DNA from: Pictodentalium vernedei | Lineage: Eukaryota; Mollusca; Scaphopoda; Dentaliida; Dentaliidae | Length of the DNA stretch: 64,000 nucleotides | Reading direction: 5' to 3' | Assembly: GCA_031216915.1 (NCBI GenBank) | Contig: CM062288.1 | Location: forward strand, 182,554,596-182,618,595 | In this document: piece after piece, positions 36,226-48,394 of the stretch | How the letters are laid out: each line of letters starts with the position of its first letter | Numbering within the stretch: position 1 is the first letter of the stretch | The notes under the pieces: model-generated | Told to the model about the DNA's origin: nothing | What the model saw: the letters and a program-made list of their open reading frames with translations, nothing else | Database searches by the model: none | Program-made: the position numbers and the translations under genes

Positions 36226-37961
36226 CCACCATCTTCTGGGAGTATTGATGCCCAAACAACCGTTCTGCGAACGTGCGGGTAAATCTTTCTACGATGCCTT
36301 ACCATCTGCAGGCTTTCCGTCTCACCTCGTCGGACTAAGACACCATGTTTGGTCAGCAGTTGGGACGCAGAGCCCATAAACCATCAACCACGACCAGGAA
36401 ATACTCGAAGAGCTTTCGACCGAAGTACAGGTTATCGTGAGGTAGGAATAGGAGGTCCGCTCGGTGGATCTCGTTTGTAACAGAGACATCAAATTTTGGT
36501 CTCGGAATGTGGCGTGTAGCAGGCAGACAGGCAGGTCCGAATTGTATGCTTTTTAACTAAGTTTGGGTTACCTCTTCAGAGACCTTGGCAGCTTCAGCAA
36601 GTTTCTCGAGTTTGCAGTCTCATTCCAGTAGCCCCAAGGGCTGCAGTATATGCGCGGTAGTTTGATTGCGTCCTTTGTATAGGCGAGTCTACAGCAACTG
36701 CTTGCCTCTTTATCTGAGGAAACGATGTATTTCAACAGTGATAAGCCACCAACATGCATAGTGCAAAAAACTCGTTTTGATGCCAGTTCCCGTGGAATAA
36801 ATAATTGGTGAGTCTATAGGCAACAAGTGCATTCGCGTCCATCACTAGAATGACAAATGCAAGTTCGCAGTTCTTCTGCTCATCCGATGTGTCATCATGT
36901 CAATGAAAAACAGTATTCCAACAAAGGCGTTCCAATAACTATCATGTATGTACGTGGTAGTTTTTTTATAATCGGTATCACGTTTGTACGTGTTAGTATC
37001 ACGTACGTACGTGTTGATTATCAAGTACGTACGTGTTAGTATCACGTATTTATCACCCATCCATTAAACTTTAAACCCTTGTATTTAACGGAATCGCCGC
37101 TATGACATAAAAGTTTCTGTATTCAACTGGTGATGTACAAGCCGGAAATTTTTTCCAGCATCGTTTATATTAGTTTCTTTCCCGACGAGTCATTAGTTAC
37201 GGTTCGAAAAGTCTCGAAATTTCGTTATACAATTATCAATCGTCTGTCGCGTAATGTGAAAAAGAAAACGTCCAAAGCAAAATAAAGCCTGTTCACAAAA
37301 AATTAGTTAACCAAAAATGAGATAATATTAGAAAAAACCCAATCATTTCCAACCACAACATTAATCCGGTCGCGTGGCAGTCTCGTCTGTGGATCCCGTT
37401 ATATCTAAATTATTAGTCAACTTTATTTTGATAAATCTTCTGACATCTGGACATGCTTCGAACTTCTTTTAAAAAAGTTTCTCCCAGGTGCTTTGCAAAT
37501 CTGCCCAACTGTGTACTTATATTGTTACTAACAGTAATAGCCACCAAATGGTTAGGCGTGAATGGACACCAGCTGAAGAGAAACGGCGATACGAATTTCA
37601 ATAAACATGCCCGATAGAAAAGATAATGAATGTAATTTCGACTGGTTCCCAAAAGGTTGTTTTGATTTTGTATCGATCCATTTGATCAGTACAGCTTGAA
37701 ACAAAACAAACGGACTCTTCAACTTTGGGTTTATACATCGAAATTAAAATTTGTTTATTTAAATGAATTTTAATGCATGGGATGTGTAATAAACACAGAA
37801 CGCGAAATCTTACTACGCCAATCTAACTCGTTATGTACAACACCCACCGATTCAAACATATATCGCGTTTTGTCTATGTACTTGATACTAACCTGTACGT
37901 AAGTATTAATATTTTGTTTTTATTCTCTAGTGACAGCAATAAGTTTCCATAGCATTCTCAC
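36226..37961. other. Intron 2, distal part; 21-bp repeat, otherwise no feature
   Basis: From 36976 to 37046 there are about three copies of a 21-22-bp unit (TATCACGTACGTACGTGTTAG and variants) with a self-complementary CACGTACGTACGTG core. The rest is AT-rich DNA in which I see no exon, tail or terminal repeat. Confidence 0.5.
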
Positions 37962-38191
37962 CTGTTCCACAACAAAAATTCTGTAATCCAGCATTTGGTT
38001 TTTCAACATGCCGTGTAATCTGTTTAACAAACGTTTTAAATTCGCCAGTCTCCTTCTATAAGGTATGACTACAGCAAGTTTCTGCCGCGCTTCACATTCT
38101 GATGGTCTCCACTGTCCTCCTACTTGCACGTGCGGTTGATTTGTGACAATCGTTTCAAATGACGGAATGGTAATATCAAGGTTTACTCTGC
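37962..38191 (-). CDS. Beta-1,4-galactosyltransferase family, exon 2
   Basis: 230 bp, with acceptor TCTTTTCAG/GC and donor GAACAG/GTGAGA. It completes codon 63 begun in exon 1 and encodes residues 64-139. The sequence 'GGQWRPSECEARQKLAVVI' and then 'PYRRRLANLKRLLNRLH' and 'QMLDYRIFVVEQ' is the family signature for the start of the catalytic domain: a W-x-P-x-x-C segment, then the I-P-Y-R-x-R nucleotide-sugar-binding strand. Cys95 corresponds to the first conserved catalytic-domain Cys. The open frame extends upstream past the acceptor by chance; that part is intron. Intact. Member of the B4GALT1-6 family, which transfers galactose from UDP-Gal to GlcNAc or Glc in the Golgi lumen. Confidence 0.92.
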
Positions 38192-38494
38192 CTGAAAAGA
38201 AAACATTACAACAGAAAAAACTTCTGGCATAGCGGCGGTTCGAACCTACACCGAGAGTGTTTACGGCAGCACCAACGATTCGAGATGCACATTTAGTGAA
38301 CTTCAGAAGGGAAATCTTTTTGATTGTAAGTGTAATTTTCAAAAGCAATTTCCAGTGCCTTTAATGTTCACCTAAGATAACGCAAGTAAAATATAAGCGT
38401 AATATATACATAAATAATGATTTAAATCCAATTTATATTTCTCAGATACACATTTTCTCAGATTGGGTTCGTGTTACACATTTTAGTGAGTCCC
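38192..38494. other. Intron 1, 5' of Tc1 element 1
   Basis: AT-rich intronic DNA next to the exon 2 acceptor. Nothing else recognised. Confidence 0.4.
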
Positions 38495-39957
38495 ATTTGA
38501 TACGCGGGATTGGACACATCAACATGTTATCAAATTTAGTGTGGCTCATGAATGTCACCGGCCCACGAAAACTTCGTGCAGGTTTTTCGCACGAGCGCCG
38601 CGTTAGTGTCTGTGGGGGTACGTTTTGAAATTTTCATTTGTACTTTTCGGAGGTCTCATCGTTCCTTTCTTGGTATAAACTCGTTCATCAATAGTTTCTG
38701 GTCGAAACGTAACTTTTGAGATATGCGAAGACTGACACGTGACGAACGTTTAGGTGCCGTTGGCATGTTGGAAGCTGGCAACAGACAGACTGCAGTCGCA
38801 CAAATTCTCAACGTAACTCAGTCGGCGATTAGCAGGTGGTCACTCTACCGCCAGACAAGCAATGTTGATGGCAGACGTCGGTCAGGTCGTCCAGGGGCGA
38901 CAGCTGCTAACCAGTTTCGTTTCATCCGAACCACAGCATACGTAATATCAACGTGCCTCAAAAATTGGACAGCAGCTGCACCGAGCGACAGATGTGCGAG
39001 TCAGTGGTCAGCCTATCCGAAATCGTCGACACAGCTGGAGTTTGTACGCTCAATGACCTTGAATAATTCCACGTTTGACTGAACGTCACATCGCAGCAAG
39101 GCGTAATTTGCGTGGAGCACGACAGAGCTGGGACAATCGTCAGTGGAGCAACGTCATGTTTTCCGATGAATCGAGGTTCACTCTCGACTTCCACAACAGT
39201 CGAAACAGAGTGTGGCGGCGGCGAAACGAACGATACCATGACGTAACGGTTAGGTAGCACGATCGTTTTGGTGGTGGATCATATATGATGTGGGGAAGCA
39301 AAACCAGCAAAACCATGACAAGCAGAACAGCATTACATGTCATCCAAGGGCGTGTCACAGGGCAGAACTACCATGACAAAATGATAGGAGCTCATGTGGT
39401 GCCATTTGCGCGACGTCACTGTCGTGGATTCATTTTCCAAGATGACAATGTAAAAGCACACAGGGTCCGTGTAAAAGAACACAGAGTTCCTCCAGGAACA
39501 GAACATCACTACACTGCCTTGGCCAGCTCTAACTCCAGACCTTTCACCAATTTAGCACGTCTGGGATATGCTTCGCAGACGCCTACGACAACGCTAACAG
39601 CTCCTACCAATGTCTAGAAAATCGCCGCGGCACTGCAGGAAGAATGGAATAATATCAGTCAAGCTGATATTGGACATTTGGTGAGGAGTATGCCACGTCG
39701 GATCCACGCTAGTCTCGTGAACCGAGGAGGTTTTACAAGGTATTGAGGTCTTGGACTCATGTGGTAAATTCTCTGACTGACCGTCCATGTCTTATACAGC
39801 TCAGTGCGTGGAATGTCTGCTTGTCAGACACCTAACTATCGCTGAAATCATTCACCAGATGCACAGTGCAATGCCTCAACTGTCTTTGTGATGAAAATAT
39901 AAATATATTTCTTCATATATTTTACTTTTATCAAATATCCCCTACTTTTTTTAATAT
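38495..39957 (+). mobile_element. Tc1/mariner element 1, 5' end lost
   Basis: Similar to the element at 40289-41818 from GATACGCGggATTGGACAC onward, but the left terminal repeat is absent. The right end still carries the family terminus (ATCCCCTACTTTTTTTAATA). The transposase starts at 38723 ('MRRLTRDERLGAVGMLEAG', a helix-turn-helix) and is then frameshifted. The first catalytic Asp is in 'FSDESRFTLDF' (39160), the second in 'FQDDNVKAHR' (39441). The catalytic Glu codon has become TAG ('SPI*HVWDML', about 39555). Inactive. Sense strand opposite to the host gene. Confidence 0.85.
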
Positions 39958-40288
39958 ATATATATGGTTTACACACAATTACAGTTCGCACTATAAGGGC
40001 CCACCCCGTCTTCCACGATACAGGCATGCATCTCAAAGCATCTCTGGCTTCGGTCTCCGTCTCCACACGGTTTTGGTCCTAATATTTACGGTAGTGTTTA
40101 TGCACTTTTACGCCGATATTTCTTTCATAGAGTTAAACCCATCATCACCTGGACTCACTTTGCTTAAAGTTCTGCTTATGAGACGCCCTCGTCGGCGTCT
40201 TCACACACGTGCCTTGTGGGGTTAATTTGGCCTTCACCTATGAAGAAATAACTCACTCAAAATCTACGTATAAAATTCTCACAATGTA
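39958..40288. other. Intron 1 spacer between the sister Tc1 elements
   Basis: A TATATA stretch, then non-repetitive sequence with no recognised feature. Confidence 0.4.
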
Positions 40289-41818
40289 CACTATTAAAAA
40301 AGTAGGGGATATCCAAATTGATGTTGGTATTATCGGAAAATGGTATTGGATACGCGTGATTGGACACATCAATATGTTACCAAGTTTAGTGTGGATCATG
40401 AATGCGACCGGACCATGAAAAACTCGTGCAGGTTTTTCGCACGAGCGCCGCGTTAATGTGTGTGGGGTACGTTTTGAAATTTTCATTTGTACTAGCCCGG
40501 CTTTTTCGGAGGTGTCATCGTTCTTTTCTTGGTATAAACTCATTCATCAATAGTTTCTGGTCGAAACGTAACTTTTGAGGTATGCAAAGACTGACGCGTG
40601 GCGGACGTTTACGTGCCGTTAGCATGTTAGGAGCTGGCAACAGACAGGCTGCAGTGGCACAAATTCTCAACGTTACTGAACCGGTGATTAGCAGGTTGTG
40701 GTCACGCTACCGTCAGACAGGCAATATTGATGACACGTCGGTCAGGTCGTCCAAGGGCGACAACTGCTAACCAGGATCGTTTCATCCGAACCACAGCATT
40801 ACGTAACCACTATCAAAGTGCCTCAGAAATTGGACAGTAGCTGCTCCGAGCGACAGATGTGCGAGTCAGTGGTCAGATTATCCGAAATCGCCTCGACAGC
40901 TGGAATTTGTACGCTCGACGATCTCGACTAATTTCACGTTTGACTGAACGTCACATCGCAAGAAGGCGTAATTGGTGTGTTGCACGACAGCGCTGGGACT
41001 ATCGTCGATGGAGCAACGCATGTTTTCCGATGAATCGAGGTTCACTCTCGATTTCTACGACAGGCGAAACAGAGTGTGGCGGCGACGGAACGAACGATAC
41101 CATGACGTAACCGTAAGGCAGCACGATCGTTTTGGTGGTGGATCGGTCATGGTGTGGAGAGGCATAACCATGACAAGCAGAACAGCATTACATGCCATCC
41201 AAGGGCGTGTCACAGGGCAGAACTACCGTGACAACATGTTAGCAGCTCATGTGGTGCCGTTTGCGCGACGTCACGGCCGTCAATTCATCTTCCAAGATGA
41301 CAATGTAAGAAAGAGCACACAGGGCCTGTGTTGCTACAGAGTTCCTCCAGGGGCAGAACATCACTACACTGCCTTGGCCAGCACTAAGTCCAGACCTTTC
41401 ACCAATCGAGTACGTCTGGGATATGCTTCGCAGGCGCCCACGACGACGCCAACAGCCCCCCTACTAATGTTCAGAAACTCGCCGCTGCACTGTAGGAAGA
41501 ATGGAATAATATCAGTTAAGCTGATATTGGACATTTGGTGAGGAGTATGCCACGTCGGATCCACGCTAGTCTCGCGAACCGAGTTATTTTTAGAAGGTAT
41601 TGAGGTCTTGGACTGAATATGGTAAATTCTCTGACTGATCGTCCATGTCTTCAACAGCTCAGTGTGTGGAATGTGTGCTTGTCAGACACCCAACTATCGC
41701 TGAAACCATTCACCAGATGTCACTATGCAATGCCTCAGCTGTCGTTTTGATGAAAATATAAATATATTTCTTCATATATCTTACTTTTATCAAATATTCC
41801 CTACTTTTTTGAATAGTA
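40289..41818 (+). mobile_element. Tc1/mariner element 2 with both terminal repeats
   Basis: About 1.53 kb bounded by TA on both sides (40287-40288 and 41819-41820). The terminal inverted repeat reads CACTATTAAAAAAGTAGGGG at the left and TACTATTCAAAAAAGTAGGG on the complement at the right. The transposase starts at 40582 ('MQRLTRGGRLRAVSMLGAG'), has frameshifts around 40740 and 41315, and retains all three catalytic positions: 'FSDESRFTLDF', 'FQDDNV', and 'SPIEYVWDML' in a shifted frame. Closely related to element 1, lying 330 bp away in the same orientation. Confidence 0.9.
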
Positions 41819-42247
41819 TATTATCGACCGCTATCACGCCAATAGAACAGTTCTAACGCCGAGTCTCCATCTCTCGAGCTCAACCAGCTCTCCACAGCTC
41901 TTAGTCATTCACCAATTATGGCATGCGCTCATGAACTCACCGCCGTTTATGACGGTCCACTGTCGCGACCTAGTGGACCTACCAACTTGCTAGGGTCATG
42001 GAAGAAGGCCTACCCTGAACATGTTCCTCAAATATATACAGCTCGGGAAGGAATTAATTTTAGTAATAATCACCTTCTTTGAAGTCGGAGATACTCAGCT
42101 AGACTGGTTCACTTTAAATTAGACTTCGTTTAAAATTCTTAGACTCTGACATTCCCTGACCACAACAGATGACATTTACAGTACATTCGTCGTGAACTGG
42201 GCGTAATCCACCCGTGGCCAGTGATGTCCTCGCATGCATTTACCAGG
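41819..42247. other. No feature seen (intron 1)
   Basis: Mixed-composition sequence. No exon or repeat recognised. Confidence 0.35.
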
Positions 42248-42346
42248 TAATAAAAATTATCATCAGCAACATTTTAATTAATGAAGCATCGGGTCGTAGC
42301 TGGTGCTTCATTAATTAAAGTTTTGATGATTATTATTATAATTACT
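42248..42346. repeat. Hairpin-forming inverted repeat, about 42-bp arms
   Basis: TTTTAATTAATGAAGCATC pairs with GGTGCTTCATTAATTAAA across an 11-bp loop, and the arms extend outward through ATTATCATCAgCAA / TTTGATGATTATTATTATAA. Likely a very short MITE. Confidence 0.75.
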
Positions 42347-43479
42347 TTTTGGAATATAATATTATTGCGTCCGTGGAAATATTGCCCACCCGTGGAAATG
42401 ACCAGTCCACGGCGGTTGTACTGTATTTGTTTTCTGACATTTACTTGTATTATGTGATTTATACGATATGCGAACCTTCTGGACGTTACTGGATTTTATT
42501 ATGCGCTGAACGATAGGCTGAGGAAGAAATTGCGGAAAGACAGAAATCGTATCCTCCACTGTGAAGAGAAAGAAATTTTCACTTTCAAGGTGTCAATCAA
42601 AATGGCGGTTTTCAAAGCATCACTTCAAGGTGAATACGAGTCAAATTATCACTGGAAATGATCAATTTGTTCTAAAAAATTATAATGAAAAGTAAATCTA
42701 GTGTTGTTGAGCACCGCGAAAAATAAGCATTTGTCTCGGTCACTCATGAGATAATTTTCGTTGTCCACTCAAAAACACTAGATATCCTCCATTTATCTGT
42801 TTACAGAAAAGTATGAAGAATTGAGCTTCTCTTTTATTTGAACTAAGCAACACTGAACAGGCGATTATATCTGGCTTTTGAAGCATCACGACTGCACACT
42901 CTCAACTTTATTTGGATTGATGTCTTCAAGTGGCGTCTGTTGAACGCCCAGTTGCATTATTTAGAGGTCGCTCTGTTCGCTAATTATCGTCACTCTTTTT
43001 CCCGTTATTGACGTAACCGATTAAGCCTTCAGATATCGTGCCGTTTATAAACTGCACGATATTGGCGCCTTTCACCCCACTGGTCTCATGATGATACGGA
43101 CATATTAACTGTTAACCTCAGATATTAGCAAAAATAAAGAATTTTCGTCCTGACACCAATGTACTCCTTGATATCCCCCATCGAGGAACAAACCCCCGCT
43201 TGTTCCAAAATAACACAGGATTAAGAGTGTTGTGAGACTTACCAAACTATCTCACAACTTACAATTCTACACTAGAGCACAAATATTTTATACACATTCG
43301 TTCCGTCTGCGTGCAAATCCTCCTCGCTTTTTTATTCTTTCCATAGATTACCCGATACATGCCCGCAGACGGATTATCCCACGAAGTGTAGGCCTGCATT
43401 CACACGACTTCACACCCACGACCGCCTAAGGACAAGATTGCCATCGGCCCCATCATGGTGACTGACCCTTGAACCTCGT
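42347..43479. other. No feature seen (intron 1)
   Basis: No recognisable coding sequence or repeats. The right end may include the 3' part of the Gypsy remnant. Confidence 0.35.
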
Positions 43480-44445
43480 TTTCAAGTTCTAGTCTCGCGA
43501 TCACTGTGCCATCGCTACTTCCCCGACATAACCTATACGACTTGAGCTTATCGAGTTGTTGGTTCCTGGACCTCCACCTGAGTGCCTTTAAAAACGTACC
43601 AGTAGATGACCGGCCCGCTTTGACAACTCCAAACTTAGCTCGGCCCTTCGAGTTGGGGTTTCCTTGCCCAGCCATTGCCGCGAGGTCAGTCGCCCCTCGC
43701 TTTAGGGCAGGCTCACATGTGCCTACAGCATTGGAAAGGCCCTTTCCATAGACCTTAACAACAAATCTCCTCCCATTCATCCTTCAAATCTAAGGGAGAG
43801 ACCCCTGACTCCATTTGGGGCTATCCCTTGCATATTTGCAGAGCTCCTACCAAAAATGGCGATTACAATCCCAAATCCAGGGTTTGTCCCGACACAACCC
43901 TTCCAAACGTAATTTCACATAACCACTAATCCATTCAACAGCTCGTCCCCTTATTGGAGAATACGAGATCCGATTTACGCTTCTTGTCGCTAAATATCGA
44001 CAAACTTCATTAAGCAAACCCGTGGCAAACCTCGTGCCCTGGGCAATTAAAATTTCCTTCGAAAAACCTAGTCTTCCAAATATTTGAGCAAGGCCTTAAT
44101 GACCTGCTCCGCCTCCTTGTATGTAGTGTTACTAGCTCTGGTTAACCTGTGGCACAATCTACCACCGTTAAAATATACCTGTGACTGTCTTCCGCCCCTT
44201 ATTCAACAGATAATATAAAATCCACCTTCCTCGAATGGCTCGTACGTTTAGGGCACTTCCCTAAACGGCACCCGGGACCCTATCACTTGGACCTACCATC
44301 GCATCAGCCTCACATCGGCACTTTTCTCTCATGATTTCGGGCTCACTTTGCATGGCCCTCTCCCCACATCTTTTAAGATAGGGATTATCTGCATGGGCCA
44401 GACTTTTGGGAACCAATGACGCCTTCTGTGTTAACTCTGTGAGTT
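43480..44445 (-). pseudogene. Ty3/Gypsy-like integrase relic
   Basis: On the minus strand, shifting between frames, the translation follows a retrotransposon integrase core: 'HRYILTVVDCATRLTRAS' (with the first catalytic Asp), 'EAEQVIKALLKYLED', then 'KEILIAQGTRF' where the family has 'SDxGTxF' (the second catalytic Asp appears lost), 'VCRYLATRSVNRISYSPI', and 'RAVEWISGYVKLRLEGLC', which keeps the Glu. Several frameshifts and stops make it non-functional. No long terminal repeats or reverse transcriptase were found nearby, so this is a fragment. An open minus-strand frame at 43400-43780 overlaps its 3' side but shows no domain. Confidence 0.78.
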
Positions 44446-44639
44446 GATTGCATATATATTTTTTCCCTTTTCGTCACAACCTTCATTTTGATGAATAAGT
44501 TATGTATATTTAATTGTAATTTATAGGGTATCAGAGAAGAGAATTTCGAAGTAACTTACTTTCCCTTACTTACATTGCACCTTAACATCTTAGCTATTTT
44601 GTTAAGTCGGTTAAAATTAAGTTATCGAAACACTATATA
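44446..44639. other. No feature seen (intron 1)
   Basis: Short AT-rich spacer between the Gypsy relic and the Tc1 element. It ends in TATATA, the target of the Tc1 insertion. Confidence 0.4.
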
Positions 44640-46244
44640 TACACCTTGAAAAAAGTATTGCAACACCCAATACATTTACACCCCATTTCTTTTTCACTGG
44701 TAAAATAATTTTATGTATTTGAGTGTTAATTGTAACCCTATTGGCACACCGCACATTCAGTTGAGGTTTGCACGAGCTATAGTAAAAGGAGTGAATCTCA
44801 TGTACAACATGTACCCTCACGTGGCCAACCTGCAGTTTCAACAAATCATCCGGAAATTTTGATAACGTTAATGATCGGTTGAGTTAATTGTTTGTAATCA
44901 AAAATGGGACCGCCCCAATTGTCAGCTGCTAAATAATGGCAAATTATTGGCATGGGAAATGCTGGTATGTCACTGAGAGCAAAAGCAAGAGATGATGGTC
45001 AGTATCTGTAAGCTATCAGCCGTTTGATAAGGAAGCAGCAGAAAACTCACGATGTTAAAGATCGTCAACGTTTAGGAAGACCACGTGTGACAATGTCAGA
45101 GAAGATGCAGCTCTTTTGAGAATCGCCAGACGCAGTCCATTCCTGACAAGTGGTGTATTAAAACGTGAGTGCCTCCACTTCGTCGCCGACATAACGGTCC
45201 ATAATCGACTCAAGTCAGTTGGATATAGAGCCAAACGACCTATCAGACGTCCTCTGTTAACTCAAATTCATCAAGCAGCAAGACTGGCTTGGTGCCAGGC
45301 ACGACGTGATTGGAATTTGACATCGTGGCGAAAGGTAAACTGGTCAGACGAAAGTCGATTTCTTTTGTTTATGTCTGATGGCAGAGCTCGAGTATGGCGA
45401 CGAAGAATCACAGTATATGCTCAAAGGAATATTATAGGGCAAGTTCCATTTGGTGGTGGTTCAATTATGGTGTGGGGATGCATGTCACATGACTGCAAAC
45501 TCGACCTTGTCACTGCAAGACAGAATCTGACTGGGCAACGGCACATCACTGAAATCTCAGAAAGGGTTGTACCTCATTTCGACAATCATCCTCTGAACAC
45601 AAGTCCAACCTTCATGGATGACAACATTAGGCCACCCCGTGCACGTGCAGTTGTCGACGTTTTACGTCAATAGGCAACAACAATTCTACCATGGCCAGCC
45701 AGGAGTCAGGATCTCAATCCAATTGAACATGTTTGGGATATGATGTGTCGGAACAGACGTCAGCGTGATCCTCCAGTACAAAATCTGGCACAACTGGAAC
45801 AAGCCCGTCATCAGGAATGGAATGGTATACCCCAACGTCACTTTCAACGTCTTATTCATTCAATGAGGAGGAGGGTTTGAAATGTTATTGGCGTTGGCGG
45901 GGGCTACGCCAGATACTGACATTGTGTTCCATTATGGAAACTAGTGTTGATCCCTGATGATAAGAAGGCAGTAACTGTACAGTAACTACACAGGTGTACC
46001 TCACACGGTCATACTTGTTAACACATTCTGGAAGGCCATTTCGTGGTACTTATTTTATCCTCTGAATAAACTGATGAATTTTCTTCTGTCTGAGTTGCAT
46101 TTATCTTTTAATTTCTCCCAGATGAATCATTTTTGTAAATATTGCATTCGTTTCACGTTTGTAGACACACATTGGTTAAAGCTAGTAAAGATATCATGAT
46201 AACATTGATAGTATGGGGTGTTGCGATACTTTTTTCCATGTGTA
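44640..46244 (+). mobile_element. Tc1 element 3, complete ends, near-intact transposase
   Basis: 1.6 kb flanked by TA (44638-44639 and 46245-46246). The terminal repeat reads TACACCTTGAAAAAAGTATT at the left and TACACATGGAAAAAAGTATC on the complement at the right. The transposase spans about 44905-45880. There is an early stop and a frameshift near 45110, then a long open stretch 45116-45673 with 'HFVADITVHNRLKSVGYRA', 'VNWSDESRFLLFMSDGRA' (Asp 1), 'FGGGSIMVWGCMSHD' and 'FMDDNIRPPRA' (Asp 2). A single TAG follows 'VDVLRQ' and the same frame continues with 'ARSQDLNPIEHVWDMMCR' (Glu). A different Tc1 lineage from elements 1 and 2, and the youngest-looking of the set. Confidence 0.9.
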
Positions 46245-46275
46245 TATTTTGTTCGAACATGTTCGTAATACTAAC

Positions 46276-46462
46276 CTAATTTCTCAAGGTCAACTTGACA
46301 CTTGTCTGTACTTGATTGGTAGTCCTCATATTGTGGTAGCAGCGACTCCGGTGAGCTAAAAACGCAGCGAGCTCTGTACCTATCTAAAAGAAACGTGTAC
46401 AGAATGATCACGAAGATAAGGAACAGGGTACACCACTTTAGTTGATAACATCTATACCGCAT
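46276..46462 (-). CDS. Beta-1,4-galactosyltransferase family, exon 1 (start)
   Basis: 187 bp from the ATG (46462) to the donor AAATTAG/GTTAGT, phase 1. It encodes residues 1-62: a short basic cytosolic tail ('MRYRCYQLKWC'), one transmembrane segment (about 12-27, 'TLFLIFVIILYTFLL') and the start of a lumenal stem. This is the type II signal-anchor layout of Golgi glycosyltransferases. It has no stem of the length seen in vertebrate B4GALT1, which is usual for smaller family members. The start is chosen because it gives positive residues directly before the membrane segment. The phase matches exon 2 exactly. A Tc1 element ends about 30 bp into the intron. Confidence 0.82.
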
Positions 46463-48394
46463 CGCACGCCTCTACTATTTTCGTCAAATTTGCCGTTACT
46501 CAGCTCCCTACAAAATACAAAAATACAATCCATTACTTCTAGAACACATCACATTGGTCTCAAGAAAAACGTGTGTGCAAGCCCAATGAAAGTGTAAGTG
46601 CGTGAGAAGAGTGTGTGGATGTGGGGTGTGGGGGATTGGGCGGTGCAGAAACGTCTAGGACATGGTTCGGACCGATTGTAGTGAATATTAGAGAAGATGA
46701 TCCACAGAGATATCATTTCTAAGTCTTAACGAAGGCGATTGATGGTGTTTAAAATGTTTCAGACACTGGTAATGTATAGCGTCCCATCATATGCCTACTT
46801 TCGAAACAGCTGACGACGCTTTTTCGTGTCAGCTACGTGTTAGACCGCCCATACTATCTTACAATCTCACTGCTGTACTAGAAAGGCGACACACAATGAC
46901 TCGAACAACCTAAGCCGTATTGTACATCGGATACCCACAGTAGCGAACGCTTCCAAGGGATTGAATGCGCACAATGACGTTATGATCTTCCCCATCAATA
47001 TTCCGGCATGTACCCACACTATATACTCCACCCTAAAACAGTAGCATACTATGGTATATATATACAATTCGTATATATTTGCCAAATCTAGGTCGGGGAC
47101 GAGGTTTTGCAGCGGAAAACAATTTACACCAGCTAAAGTCCGGATTCACCTTGGCAAGGTCCGGAAAATAGGGATAGATTCGCCCATACTATACTACTAA
47201 CATACATTATATTCTGAATAGAGGTAAGATAAGGCAGTAAGACAGTAAAGTAGTCGAAAGCATGCGCACGAGAAGACTAGACTCAGTTTTTGATAAGTAC
47301 CTGTAAATAATCAATAAACATATCAAGTAAATTTTATTACTTATGTCACAGCTGTGGGCCGAAGCAATTAACTCACAAAAGCCCGGAGAATAACAGTGAA
47401 TTTATTGTCTAGCATGAAAACAGTCACGGATTAAGAACTGTCAGCTTTGTCAAACGGACGGGGAACGAAAGTATCTGGAATCTAGGCTCCTAAAGGTCAC
47501 ATTGACCGAATACACATTGCCTCTGGGCTCCTACTACTATGGTGCGCTGGACCCCCAACCCCATTTGGAAATGACCTTCCCTGTCTCTGGTTTGCAGAGG
47601 TAAGTGGAGTGTGTGGGGGGGGGGGGGGGGGGGGGGAAGAAATTATACCACGATTGCTGTTTGCATTGAATGTTACCCGATACAATTTAGCCACTGGGAA
47701 AAATGCTAGATATACCACGCGCGAAATCTGACCTACGTGTAAGAAATTCATGTAAGAACGTATCTGAGGGTCATTACGAATCAGATTGACGACATGAACG
47801 AAATGCTTCGACACAAAACATCGTCAAGCAAGATAAAATACAAATACAAGCTTCATTCTCTTAATTGAAGTTTTATATCAGAACACAACTCATATATGTA
47901 GAGTAAACAAAACTAAACTATTAAGACATGTTTAAAAATCAACCCCGAGTAGGCCCTGACCTTCAAATCTCGTGGACTTATTTCAGGCACCGACCATTTT
48001 TCAAAATACAAACCCTGCGCTGAGTATTTTCAAAATATTTTTCATTAAACCTTGTCATGGCTGCTTCATAGCAGCCATGACTCGATTTGATGACAAATTC
48101 ATCCAAATTTAACTCAAGGAAGCATTGGTGAAAAAATCCATTCAATTTACCAGAGAAAAAATTTGATTAATTGCACCCAAATTATACTTATTTCAGTGGC
48201 AAGAGAAACTCTGTCCCGAACAGAGATATCTGTCAGCAGTATGCAACGAGTTAATCATTTCGATATTAGAAAAAAAACATATCTCCGCATTTTGGGGCCC
48301 GATCTAACAGACCAGAGCTACACCCCCCCCCCCCCCCCCCCCCACACACACACACTTTCATAGGTCTATTCTAGTGCAACATTCAGTTCATCAT
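46463..48394. other. Upstream of the B4GALT-like start; two homopolymers, one hairpin
   Basis: Should contain the 5' UTR and promoter of the galactosyltransferase gene, but I see no convincing TATA box or upstream exon. Present are G22 at 47615-47636, C21 plus a CA repeat at 48323-48357, and a perfect 11-bp-arm hairpin (TCATGGCTGCT/AGCAGCCATGA, about 48056-48081). Confidence 0.45.

Noticed and set aside
38192..38348. N-terminal extension of the exon 2 open frame
   Set aside because: It lies upstream of a clean TTTTCAG acceptor whose phase fits exon 1; the extra residues have no family similarity.
43506..43751. Plus-strand open frame opposite the Gypsy relic
   Set aside because: It is antisense to the integrase similarity and has no domain of its own.
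30687..46462. Processed pseudogene for the galactosyltransferase
   Set aside because: Exons are separated by long introns with proper GT/AG borders and matching phases, and no frame disruption is seen in any of the three.
48323..48394. Promoter or start of the Tc1 remnant at the C run
   Set aside because: The transposase begins in mid-domain; the C and CA runs are simple repeats.
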